From: Agromyces protaetiae
Lineage (GTDB): Bacteria; Actinomycetota; Actinomycetes; Actinomycetales; Microbacteriaceae
DNA: 64,000 nucleotides
Direction of reading: 5' to 3'
NCBI RefSeq assembly: GCF_030866785.1
Contig: NZ_CP133018.1
Span: 2,790,001-2,854,000, forward strand
Shown: piece after piece, positions 25,401-32,302 of the stretch
Layout: the number at the start of each line of letters is the position of its first letter
How positions within the stretch are numbered: the first letter of the stretch is position 1
Program-made: the position numbers and the translations under genes
Notes under the pieces: model-generated
Told to the model about the DNA's origin: nothing
The model's input: the letters and a program-made list of their open reading frames with translations, nothing else
Databases searched by the model: none

Positions 25401-25889
25401 CTCAGTGCCGCCGACGACAATGTGTGGACGCAGAACGGCGCCCGCCAGGTGACCCGCGCGGGCTACACGCAGGGCTATCAGGTGATCGACGTGACCGAGG
25501 AGCGCATCCGGTACCGGGCTGTGGTGGCGCTGAAGCAGGACCGGGCGACCGTCACGGAAGAGGTCGGCGAGGTGTTCGACGAGTTCACGATCACGAAGTA
25601 CGCCGACGGCACCAAGTGGGTCACCGAGCCGGGAGTCGCAGTGCCCGCCGACACCAGCGGGCCGGGTGGACCCGGCACGCCGGGTGGGCCGGGCACGCCG
25701 GGTGGGCCGGGCACGCCGGGTGGGCCGGGTGGGCCGGGTGGGCCGGCTGGTCAGGCTCCGGATGCCTCGGGCGGACTCGCGGCCACGGGTCTGGACCTCG
25801 CGGGCCTCGCCGGCATCGTCGCGGCCGCCCTGGCGCTGCTCGGCGGTGGCGCGCTGCTGGTCATGCGCCGGCGGCGTCAGCAGGTCTGA
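22455..25889 (+). CDS. Large wall-anchored protein with purple-acid-phosphatase-like domain
   Basis: An 1144-residue surface protein. Signal peptide residues 14-40 (LGVATILGAAVALSGGTAAA) precede about 570 residues of Ala/Gly/Thr-rich beta-structure with the Cys pair VCDDDLEDCQ, reminiscent of actinobacterial choice-of-anchor proteins (tentative). From about residue 615 come a PapD/Fn3-like domain (VAVTWRTDAAVGSGAVEVRQ) and a metallophosphoesterase: GFGDAQNN, LHAGDLINNSD, TPGNHEYSGDQ, VTFHQPVFS and NGHDHSYGRGH. A PGGPGT repeat linker leads to the sorting signal LAATG, a membrane helix and MRRRRQQV. The LAATG form fits class E sortases. Expected role: extracellular phosphate release, bound to the wall. 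RBS AGAGGAG precedes ATG 22455. Confidence 0.88.
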   Translation: MADTPAHRASPVIRRGTALGVATILGAAVALSGGTAAAAAPAGTVAAKPLVAEQSALRATGITTGQVAQLLSPELDERIGAYARHAVPGVGTPIPAPGEAEATLERITPAGPVAGEVCDDDLEDCQTPGEWEPTSGAITAGPATARTTATAAGFAATSSIDGVSLDLAALFPELAAVTGVGELATVGTATSEVTTGADPIGTVTGLTILGESVDTASGVPVTTRTAPFSVTDPAAVLSSLVGPEDGAAYAGYVTDALLAGELTVTAERPADAVSGAALRLTVDAEWDVDIQSVIGTIDASVSGTLLVADLGAYELDADAAPAVDLQAVSSAVVVEHREVPASGSITGGAFADLFNAELEQTEIGGDDRVVYAEHGTPETDPGVTGRFVEEEEPLDGLSFLRLGVTNELEAAGASATVEAEGLSIGAPLVAEDGIAGAVFGLDEVVRLDAISASATAPRALDAAAGAELTADGLTVLGQPVDVGAAGTEPVVITTETEATDMDALIGALFGEELFDQAPGLRGNLAGTATSTVTATVSPITSIAGGSASTALEIVLSAETTFAATASGAATMYLGSMEFEAAGEFARVVVASVAAGRDGSLAEPVVPQEPGEQPDTTWAIPTATPSRVILSATETPEASVAVTWRTDAAVGSGAVEVRQSGGAARSVAAVTSDPITFASWAYASRAHSATIDGLSAATEYEYRVGAGEHWSDWFAFTTAAEGGAFTFLGFGDAQNNLTEGFTPVAQMAFEDVPEAAFALHAGDLINNSDRDVEWAEWFRAQEPFTATVPTITTPGNHEYSGDQALTQYRSHVEQPRNGPVATAEDAYTRAFEEKIAAHLVESAYYLDFQGVRVISLDDNPGSGVAQFIPDVVPACELERCESAIEIFLRMQGDWLGTVLDENPHHWSIVTFHQPVFSTSAGRDNALVRNAWLPILEEHDVDLVLNGHDHSYGRGHLIENETDVDGLSTGPVYAVSVSGPKMYELSAADDNVWTQNGARQVTRAGYTQGYQVIDVTEERIRYRAVVALKQDRATVTEEVGEVFDEFTITKYADGTKWVTEPGVAVPADTSGPGGPGTPGGPGTPGGPGTPGGPGGPGGPAGQAPDASGGLAATGLDLAGLAGIVAAALALLGGGALLVMRRRRQQV
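25669..25745 (+). repeat. In-frame GGGCCGGGCACGCCGGGT tandem repeat
   Basis: About four to five near-perfect units of 9/18 bases encode PGGPGTPGGPGT, the flexible wall-spanning linker before the LAATG signal. Units are nearly identical in DNA, suggesting recent slippage-based expansion. Confidence 0.8.
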
Positions 25890-25909
25890 CGCTTCCGACC
25901 GCACGGTCC

Positions 25910-25941
25910 AGGGCCGGGCACCCTTCGGGTGTCCGGCCCTT
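25910..25941 (+). terminator. Hairpin terminator of the surface phosphatase gene
   Basis: AGGGCCGG-G-CACCC / GGGTG-T-CCGGCCCT folds into a stem of 13 pairs with a TTC loop, starting 20 bases past the stop codon. Confidence 0.75.
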
Positions 25942-26036
25942 CGCGTCCCTGTCAATGACTACTGTCATGTCAGTTGACGTCTGTCGATGAGAGCAAACCC
26001 GCCGACCCATACGTCGATGGTGTGCATGCGTTGGGC

Positions 26037-27479
26037 TCAAGCGCGGGCCGCACCCTCAAGGGAGGGGTCGGCGGATCCGAGCGCGGGGTCGGGGTCGAAG
26101 CGGGCTCGACCTCCGAGCCGGGGTACTTGGTCGGGGTCGAGATGCGGGGGCGGGATGAACCAGACGCTCCCGCGTCGGTCTCTGCCGATGATGTGCACCT
26201 GCCAGCCTTGATCGTGGATCTGGTGGTGACAGTTCGCGCACAACATCACGCCGTTGGCGAGATCGGTCGGGCCTCCCGCGCTCCACCAGTCCATGTGGTG
26301 TGCTTCAGCGTAGGTGATGTTCGCTCCGCACGACGCGCACCCGCCATCGCGTTCCATCAACGCCAATCGCTGCGATCGGCTGAACAGCCGCGTGCCGCGG
26401 CCGAGATCGAGCGGGACGCTGTCGCCGCCGAGCACCGCCGGAACGAGTTCGGCGTCCGCGGCGAGCTTGCGCACGGTGCCGGCCGCGAGGGGCCGGTCGA
26501 TGCCGTCGATCTCGGCCACGCCGACGCCGTCGCGCAACGCGTCGAGGCTCATCCGGACCACGATCGTGGTCGCCGGCACCGATCCGGGTGCCGCCTGACA
26601 CCCCAGCGCGTGCCGCGCGAGCTCGGCCAGCGCATCGGCCTGGATCTGCGGAATGGACCGCCGGTCCTCGATCACGGCGTTCGCCCTCGAGGAACTGCCG
26701 GACCCGCTGCGGCGCAGCGCATCGCTCACCATCGCGCCGAGTGCGGCCTTGATCGGGGCAGCGGTCATCGGATCCAGCCGGCCCCGCACCTGGAATACTC
26801 CGTCGGCGCCCTCCCTGAAGATCAGCGACCGCTCCTGATGCATCCGCTCGTCGGCCGGCAGCAGGCCGTCAGGATCCAGCCTGGCCTCGGCGCTCTTTAC
26901 CGCCCGCGCGACGAATGACAGGGGCTGCCCAGCGGCCATCTCAACGAGCTTCTGCTCGTACGCGCCCAGCACGTTCGGATTCACACGCATCTCGACCCGG
27001 GTCAGCATGCCGGTGATCAGCTGGGCCGCCTCGAGACTCAATCCGCCTTGGTCGAGCCCTGCACGGACGTGCTCGAACTTCGCCGGTAACGCCTGCCCGG
27101 TGAACGACGAACGCGTACGCGTCACCGCGCCGACCGACAGCAACCGGGCGGCTTCGCCCTGCCCGCCGCCGGTCGCTGCCGCGACGAGGCGTGCCGGACT
27201 CGAATGGCCGTGTTGTTTCGCCAGCCCCTGAGCACCGAACTCACCGGCGGACCGCTTCGCCACCTCGTCACCGGCATGGGCCAGGAATACCTCCGCTGCG
27301 CGCTTCACGCGGGCTGCGCGCTCGAGGACCCGCACCAGCCCGGGCCCACTCAGCTCTTCGAAGGCCCGATCACCCGTGGCCTCCGCCGCCGGCGCGCCGA
27401 AGGCCGGCTGCGCGAGCGCCCATACCGCGGCAAGCTCACCCACCTCGGTCTGCAACCGGCCCAACGGCGAAGTGTTCAT
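26037..27479 (-). CDS. DUF222 domain HNH endonuclease-like protein
   Basis: A 480-residue protein of the 13E12/DUF222 type common in high-GC actinobacteria in multiple copies. The helical DUF222 region fills residues 1-300 (VLGAYEQKLVEMAAGQPLSF, LDPMTAAPIKAALGAMV), and the C-terminal HNH site is CASCGANITYAEAHHMDWWSAGG...LCANCHHQIHDQGW, with both CxxC zinc pairs and the His-Asn-His core intact. MNTSPLG at 27479 is the preferred start; an ATG at 27509 is possible. Such genes behave like mobile or repeated genome residents; the biological target is not established. Confidence 0.88.
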   Translation of the reverse strand: MNTSPLGRLQTEVGELAAVWALAQPAFGAPAAEATGDRAFEELSGPGLVRVLERAARVKRAAEVFLAHAGDEVAKRSAGEFGAQGLAKQHGHSSPARLVAAATGGGQGEAARLLSVGAVTRTRSSFTGQALPAKFEHVRAGLDQGGLSLEAAQLITGMLTRVEMRVNPNVLGAYEQKLVEMAAGQPLSFVARAVKSAEARLDPDGLLPADERMHQERSLIFREGADGVFQVRGRLDPMTAAPIKAALGAMVSDALRRSGSGSSSRANAVIEDRRSIPQIQADALAELARHALGCQAAPGSVPATTIVVRMSLDALRDGVGVAEIDGIDRPLAAGTVRKLAADAELVPAVLGGDSVPLDLGRGTRLFSRSQRLALMERDGGCASCGANITYAEAHHMDWWSAGGPTDLANGVMLCANCHHQIHDQGWQVHIIGRDRRGSVWFIPPPHLDPDQVPRLGGRARFDPDPALGSADPSLEGAARA

Positions 27480-27789
27480 GCGAGCCAGTCTGCCCCCACC
27501 CACCGACATCGGCGCACACCATGAAACATCCGCTGACCTGGGTTTTAACCTGTGGATAATGTGCCAACCGTGCCAGCTGTGGAGGAACCGTCTCGCTTCG
27601 CACCGGGCGCGATCGACGCGCAATCCCACCTCGCTGGTCGAGTCGCAGCGCCAGCGAACGTATCGAGACCGCCTCAGGTCAACGCGCCGCGTTCAGGTCT
27701 TGAACGAGTCGAGGCGTTCGCCACTGTCCGACCGCGGACGGCATACTTCGCTCGCCGTTCATCGAACACGTCGGCACCCACCGACTGCC
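27480..27789. other. Spacer holding an actinobacterial intergenic repeat
   Basis: No gene is supported in these 310 bases. The only structured item is the GGTCGAG...GTATCGAGACC repeat at 27632-27670. Confidence 0.6.
27632..27670. repeat. Dispersed GGTCTCGATACG-type intergenic repeat
   Basis: CGCTGGTCGAGTCGCAGCG followed by CCAGCGAACGTATCGAGACC matches, from memory, a widely dispersed intergenic sequence of Microbacteriaceae and relatives (GGTCTCGATACGCTCGC...CTACTCGACCAGCG). It has inverted CGCTGG/CCAGCG ends inside it and can fold. Function unknown. Confidence 0.5.
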
Positions 27790-28020
27790 CTACCCGCCGA
27801 CCTCGTCTTCAGGCGATGACGGTCGCGAGCGTGCAGCCACGAGCAGCCCGCTTCCCCCGAGCAACAACCCGAGCGCCACGATCGTGACGAACGGGAACTC
27901 CCCGAGCACGGGAAACTCCGCCTCCAGCACCCACCGGAACGCATACACGGCCAGCCCGGCGACGATCAGCGCAATACCGGCGACCAGCCGCCACGGATGC
28001 CAGGAGCGAGTCGACGTCAC
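27790..28020 (-). CDS. Small two-helix membrane protein
   Basis: A 76-residue protein with two predicted membrane helices (LVAGIALIVAGLAVYAFRWVL and FVTIVALGLLLGGSGLLVA) and a polar tail RSRPSSPEDEVGG. Family not recognised. GTG 28020 overlaps the TGA of the UDP-glucose dehydrogenase gene (GTGA), so it is translated as part of that operon and may be a minor accessory of the polysaccharide region. Confidence 0.65.
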   Translation of the reverse strand: MTSTRSWHPWRLVAGIALIVAGLAVYAFRWVLEAEFPVLGEFPFVTIVALGLLLGGSGLLVAARSRPSSPEDEVGG

Positions 28021-29318
28021 GGCCGCCCGAGCCCGCGGTACTCCCAACCTGCGGCACGCCATGCGGTGGGGTCGAGCACGTTGCGGCCGTCGATGATGCG
28101 CGGGCTCGCGACGCGGGCCGCGGTCGCGGCCGGGTCGAGGGCGCGATACTCGCGCCATTCGGTCACGAGCACCACGAGATCGGCGCCCTGGAGCGCCTCT
28201 TCGGTCGAGCTGGTGTAGGCGAGCTGCGGATGTCTCCCCCGGGCGTTCTCGATGCCCTCGGGGTCCGTGGCGATGACATCGGCGCCGAGCCCCTTCAGCT
28301 GCACCGCGACGTCGAGCGCGGGCGAGTCGCGCACGTCGTCGGAGTCGGGCTTGAACGTGACGCCGAGCACCGCGACGCGCTTGCGGTACGCGGACCCGCC
28401 GAGTGCCTCGATCGCGAGGTCGACGACCCGCTGCCGCTGACGGAGGTTGATCTGGTCGACTTCCTTCAGGAAGGCGACGGACTCCCCCACGCCGAGCTCT
28501 TCGGCGCGGGCGGTGAACGCGCGAATGTCCTTGGGGAGGCATCCGCCACCGAAGCCGACGCCCGCGTTCAGGAACTTCCGGCCGATGCGCACATCGTGCC
28601 CGATCGCGTCGGCGAGCGCGGTGACGTCGGCGCCCGAGACATCCGCGATCTCGCTCATTGCGTTGATGAAACTGATCTTGGTCGCGAGGAACGCGTTCGC
28701 GGCGACCTTGACGAGTTCGGCGGTCGCGTAGTCGGTGACCACGCGGGGCGTACCGGCCTCGATCGCGGCGCGGTAGACCTGATCGAGCGTCGCGGTCGCG
28801 TCGTCACTGTCGACGCCGTACACGAGACGGTCAGGCTCGAGCGTGTCTTTCACCGCGAATCCCTCGCGCAGGAACTCGGGGTTCCAGGCCAGCGACGCGT
28901 GCGGGGCGACCCCGGCGAGGCGCGTAGCGAGGCGTGACGCGGTGCCGACGGGAACCGTGCTCTTGCCGACGATGAGCGCGCCGTCCTTCAGGTGTGGGAC
29001 GAGCGCCTCGAAGGCCGCGTCGACGTACCTGAGATCGGCGGAGTGACCGCCGGGCGCCTGCGGCGTGCCGACCGCGATGAAGTGCACCTCGGCGTCGGCT
29101 GCGTCGGCAATGTCCGTGCTGAACCGGAGCCGGCCGCTCGCGGTGGCGGTCGCGAGGATCTCGGGGAGGCCCGGCTCGAAGAACGGCGGCTGCGCCGCGG
29201 CGAGCTGGGCGATCTTCCGCTCGTCCACATCGATGCCGACGACCTCATGGCCGAGCTCGGCCATCGCCGACGCGTGCACCGCGCCCAAGTAGCCGCAGCC
29301 GATCACCGAGATTCGCAT
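28017..29318 (-). CDS. UDP-glucose 6-dehydrogenase
   Basis: A 433-residue NAD-dependent enzyme making UDP-glucuronate for surface polysaccharides. The N-terminal Rossmann motif is ISVIGCGYLGAVHASAMAELG, the substrate-contact Lys lies in NAFLATKISFINAMSEI, the catalytic Cys is in GFGGGCLPKDIRAF, and the C-terminal UDP-binding domain has VAVLGVTFKPDSDDVRDSP. Full length for the Ugd/TuaD group. A GGGGGAAAG Shine-Dalgarno precedes ATG 29318, just below a hairpin at 29334-29355. Confidence 0.95.
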   Translation of the reverse strand: MRISVIGCGYLGAVHASAMAELGHEVVGIDVDERKIAQLAAAQPPFFEPGLPEILATATASGRLRFSTDIADAADAEVHFIAVGTPQAPGGHSADLRYVDAAFEALVPHLKDGALIVGKSTVPVGTASRLATRLAGVAPHASLAWNPEFLREGFAVKDTLEPDRLVYGVDSDDATATLDQVYRAAIEAGTPRVVTDYATAELVKVAANAFLATKISFINAMSEIADVSGADVTALADAIGHDVRIGRKFLNAGVGFGGGCLPKDIRAFTARAEELGVGESVAFLKEVDQINLRQRQRVVDLAIEALGGSAYRKRVAVLGVTFKPDSDDVRDSPALDVAVQLKGLGADVIATDPEGIENARGRHPQLAYTSSTEEALQGADLVVLVTEWREYRALDPAATAARVASPRIIDGRNVLDPTAWRAAGWEYRGLGRP

Positions 29319-29333
29319 GTAACTTTCCCCCCT

Positions 29334-29355
29334 GCGCGCGTGGGGGTACGCGCGC
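29334..29355 (-). promoter_or_regulatory. 5' leader hairpin of UDP-glucose dehydrogenase
   Basis: GCGCGCG (29334-29340) and CGCGCGC (29349-29355) form a perfect seven-pair stem with an eight-base loop immediately upstream of the G-rich ribosome-binding site, so it could influence translation or mRNA stability. Confidence 0.45.
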
Positions 29356-29419
29356 GGATTCCATTCTGGCAGGCGGAAGTTGCGTGCTTGTGAATGCGAG
29401 TCAGTCCGAATGCAGGTGC

Positions 29420-29734
29420 CTACGATGCGAAGTCACGGATACCTACCGGCGCAGCGAAGCTACGCGAATCAACCGCCTCCCATGCGCCCCGGCGCTCGAG
29501 CCCGACCCGCCCGAGCACATGCTGTACGTACTGATCCACTCTCGGCAAGCTCGAGCCAGACCCCGCCGGTCGCTCGACTCGAAACGCATCCGAGGCCATT
29601 GGGGCGTTTCCCGCGAGGCTCACCAGGTCGAGATCCCATGTCTCGACATCTCTCCCCTTTTTAACACACCGGGCGACCGCTCGCTCGACCTTCGCTGCAT
29701 CTGAAGCGTTCAAGAGCTCGATAGGTTTGGACAT
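29420..29734 (-). CDS. Hypothetical 104-residue protein
   Basis: It starts MSKPIELLNASDAAKVERAV behind a strong GGAGGGGGCCGC ribosome-binding site, which is the main support. The sequence is soluble and mixed, with KKGRDVETWDLDLVSL and VDQYVQHVLGRVGLE, and shows no signal peptide or recognised domain. It opens an accessory patch of unfamiliar genes between the UDP-glucose dehydrogenase gene and the IS remnant. Confidence 0.6.
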   Translation of the reverse strand: MSKPIELLNASDAAKVERAVARCVKKGRDVETWDLDLVSLAGNAPMASDAFRVERPAGSGSSLPRVDQYVQHVLGRVGLERRGAWEAVDSRSFAAPVGIRDFAS

Positions 29735-30141
29735 GCGGCCCCCTCCGAAGACCACGACAGTGTAGTGCCCGCACCCGGCGGACTCTCGAGCTACAGTTCG
29801 TACCCCAGGGCCCGTGCACGATTCACCGCGCGCAGGGATGGGATGGCACCGTCCGGGGCTATACGACGCCCTCCGGCCGCCATGACGGGTGCCGGACCGG
29901 CTCACGCGCGCGGCCGATCCAGAAGTCAGCCCGGTGCCATTGTGCCCGCTCCTCAGGCCTCGCATTCGGATACCAGTCGACAGTCACGAGTGTAGCGTCG
30001 ATGGCACGAGCGACTCTGCCGCGAGTGCCGCTGGGGCAGGTCAGGCGTACCAGTCCTCGGTTCTCCCGTGAGCACTCACGCCTTTGTACGGTCCCTGCCG
30101 CTCGCGAACCGCATTCCCATCTCGCACATCGCGGCAAACGG
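29735..30141. other. Spacer with one doubtful small frame
   Basis: Nothing firm is coded. On the - strand a 42-codon frame from GTG 29987 to 29859 reads like protein (VTVDWYPNARPEERAQWHRA) but has no convincing ribosome site and may be a gene remnant. Confidence 0.4.
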
Positions 30142-30384
30142 ATGAGCAGTCCCCCAAACACGTGCAACGAGCCATGGTGCGTCATTTGGGCACCCGAAGG
30201 AGATGGGCCAGCGAACTCCGGTTGGACCTATGCACGCGTCGCCACGGCAACCAGCACCGAACAGTGCCTGTCCTACGCGCCACGTCGTTACCGTCTCGCA
30301 GTTCATCTGAGGTACGACGGTGGTCGCCTCGACTACGGCGTCGCTCGCAGTTTCGCCTACAACGACGTAACCTGCGACGTGTGA
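30142..30384 (+). CDS. Hypothetical 80-residue protein (first of a coupled pair)
   Basis: Reads MSSPPNTCNEPWCVIWAPEG and ends FAYNDVTCDV, with four Cys residues including a C-x4-C pair near the N-terminus. No domain recognised. Its TGA overlaps the GTG of the next gene (GTGA at 30381-30384), which is the best evidence that both are real. The base composition is less GC-biased than the core genes around it. Confidence 0.45.
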   Translation: MSSPPNTCNEPWCVIWAPEGDGPANSGWTYARVATATSTEQCLSYAPRRYRLAVHLRYDGGRLDYGVARSFAYNDVTCDV

Positions 30385-31013
30385 GTGGCGAGATCCAGAT
30401 CGGCGTCGGCGACCTTTGGACTCGACAGCTCGAGCCCACGGCCGGCCTTGTGGCAGTGATCAGTGCGCAGAAGCGTCTGCCCGGTCAGATTGAAACCTTC
30501 CTCCTGATCGCTGAAGCGGAGGCACACAACGGCGCGCTGGCTGCGCCTGTGATCGAAGCTTTCGCCAGGAACGAAGCAGTGAACGCCATCGGCTACGAAC
30601 CGGCGTTCGAGCTTGAAGGTCAATGGGCGCGTGCGCCTCGGACGTTGAAACAAGGCGCACGTGCGGTGTGGTATCGCCAGTTGTACTCGCATCACCCGCG
30701 GACGCTCATCGTCACGCTTCGACATGTACTTCCCACGGAGGAAATTCCGCTTCCCGACGATCTCCCCATGGAATCGAGCATCGCCGCAGGAGCAACGAGC
30801 GGCGTGCTGCGAGCCGGCTCCGCGTGCCTGCTGCGGGTCTCCACCGCTGCACGCGAAGCTGATCATCGTTCCGCGTTCTCTCCCATCGCGGTACACGAAG
30901 AGGCGAGGCGCCTGAGCATGCTCTACACCAACGGCCCGTTGGGTTGGATGGACACGATCATGTGCTTCGACGGCAGCAGCGAGGTGCTCACGGTCGGCGT
31001 CCGCGATCGCTAG
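30381..31013 (+). CDS. Hypothetical 210-residue protein (second of a coupled pair)
   Basis: Starts at GTG 30381 with SGEIQIGVGDLWTRQLEPT. The sequence is soluble and looks like real protein throughout, for example GQIETFLLIAEAEAHNGALA, VIEAFARNEAVNAIGYEPAF, NGPLGWMDTIMCFDGSSEV. I recognise no family. It stops where the broken DUF418 copy begins on the opposite strand, so the pair lies at the edge of a rearranged segment and may have come in with it. Confidence 0.55.
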   Translation: MSGEIQIGVGDLWTRQLEPTAGLVAVISAQKRLPGQIETFLLIAEAEAHNGALAAPVIEAFARNEAVNAIGYEPAFELEGQWARAPRTLKQGARAVWYRQLYSHHPRTLIVTLRHVLPTEEIPLPDDLPMESSIAAGATSGVLRAGSACLLRVSTAAREADHRSAFSPIAVHEEARRLSMLYTNGPLGWMDTIMCFDGSSEVLTVGVRDR

Positions 31014-31395
31014 GCGGTTTCCCGTTCCTCCACCTCGGCGCGGGTCCGGCCGCTCACAAGCCGCATCCCCATCTCGAGCGGCCCGCGCCCCACGAACCGG
31101 CGTCAGCACCAGGCGAACACCATCGACCCCACGATGAGTCCGATCGTGAGCGGCCACGAGTCATCGGTCTTGAAGCCGTTCTCGACGCGGATCGCGGCCG
31201 CAAGTACAAGGAGGTGGACGGTGTAGATCGTGAACGGCATCGCGCCCATCGCGGTGATCGGCGAGAGCAGAGCGGATGCCACGCGGCGAACCGGTTCACG
31301 CGCGAGGCCGGTGAGCGTCACGGTCGCGGCGACGACGAGCGCCCCTACACCCACGTTGCCGAGCGCTTGCAGCGACTCTCCCACAGCTGGTGACC
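31010..31395 (-). pseudogene. Truncated copy of the DUF418-type membrane protein gene (34361-35494)
   Basis: About 370 bases nearly identical to 34387-34750, covering the C-terminal third of that gene. It lacks everything upstream of VGESLQALGNVG, carries TGA instead of the Trp codon in the MVFAWCWRRF segment (stop at about 31103), and has a six-base deletion at its inner end. Beyond the stop the old C-terminus is still readable (GPLEMGMRLVSGRTR) with a different tail. At its inner end it abuts the IS3-family fragment. Confidence 0.85.
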
Positions 31396-31396
31396 G

Positions 31397-32142
31397 ATGG
31401 AGAACTACGGCGTCTACGGGCGCCGCAAGATGCAGGCGCTGATGTGTCGGCAAGGCTGGGACATCGGCCGCGACCAGCCGAACGGCTCATGCGCCTGGCC
31501 GGAGTGCGCGGGGTGAGGAAGTCGAAGCGGGTGTTCACGACCCGCTCCGACCGGACGCTGTCGTTCCCGAAGGATCTCGTCAATCGGCGATTCACCGCGC
31601 CGGCGCCTCGGCGACTGTGGGTGTGTGACGTGACCTATGTCGCGACGTGGTCCGGGTTTGCGTATGTCGCCTTCGTCACCGATGTCTACTCCAGACGCAT
31701 CGTCGGGTGGAACGTCGCTGCCACGCTGCGGTCGGAGATCCTGCCGATGCAGGCGCTCGATATGGCCGCGTGGGGCGCCGGCGGCCGGCTGGACGGGTTG
31801 GTCCATCACGCGGACCACGGGTCGAACTACACCGCGATGGTCTACACCGACCGGATCGTCGAGCTCGGCGCGATCCCGTCCACCGGGACCGTCGGCGACA
31901 GCTTTGATAACGCGATGGCGGAGGCGGTGAACAACCTCTACAAGACCGAGCTGATCCGCCAGCGAGGGCCGTGGCGGACGGTCGAGCAGGTCGAGCTCGC
32001 GACGCTGGAGTGGGTGTGGTGGTGGAACAACCAGCGCCTGCACGGCGAGCTCGACATGCGCACCCCCATCGAGGTCGAGAACGCGTACTTCGCTGACCTG
32101 AAATCAGCCCACCCGGCACCTGCCGGACAAGCAATCCAATAG
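31397..32142 (+). pseudogene. IS3-family transposase OrfB, 5'-truncated and frameshifted
   Basis: A DDE integrase core is readable: LWVCDVTYVATWSGFAYVAF (first Asp), HHADHGSNYTAMVYTDRIVE (second Asp) and NAMAEAVNNLYKTELI (Glu), ending with WWWNNQRLHGEL. The N-terminal part starts MENYGVYGRRKMQALMCRQG in one frame and continues as RLMRLAGVRGVRKSKRVF in another after a one-base loss near 31479. OrfA and the left end are missing, replaced by the DUF418 fragment. Not functional alone. The element's right end is probably within 32143-32175, but I cannot define the inverted repeat. Confidence 0.85.
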
Positions 32143-32302
32143 GAACGAAAGTCCGGCCGATTCATTACGACACGCCCGCCCAGGGCCGGAGGCGGACTGA
32201 ACAGGGGCTGGGCTAACGTGTCGCCAACCCGACCCAACCCAAACCCAACCGAGCAGCGCAAAACGTAACGGCTGCGCAATAACCGTCGGCTAAGGTCGGC
32301 CT
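32143..32302 (+). other. Spacer after the IS remnant
   Basis: It holds the likely IS right end and, at about 32225-32252, a degenerate ACCCAA/ACCCGA repeat run (CCAACCCGACCCAACCCAAA), then the acyltransferase leader. No gene is seen. Confidence 0.5.

Noticed and set aside
25950..26036. TGTCAATGAC...GTCATGTCAGTTGAC repeats as an operator
   Set aside because: They lie between the 3' ends of two genes with no promoter or downstream gene to control.
29319..32302. Integrated prophage or integrative element
   Set aside because: There is no integrase, no att-like repeat next to a tRNA and no phage structural gene; an IS remnant plus local duplication explains the patch.
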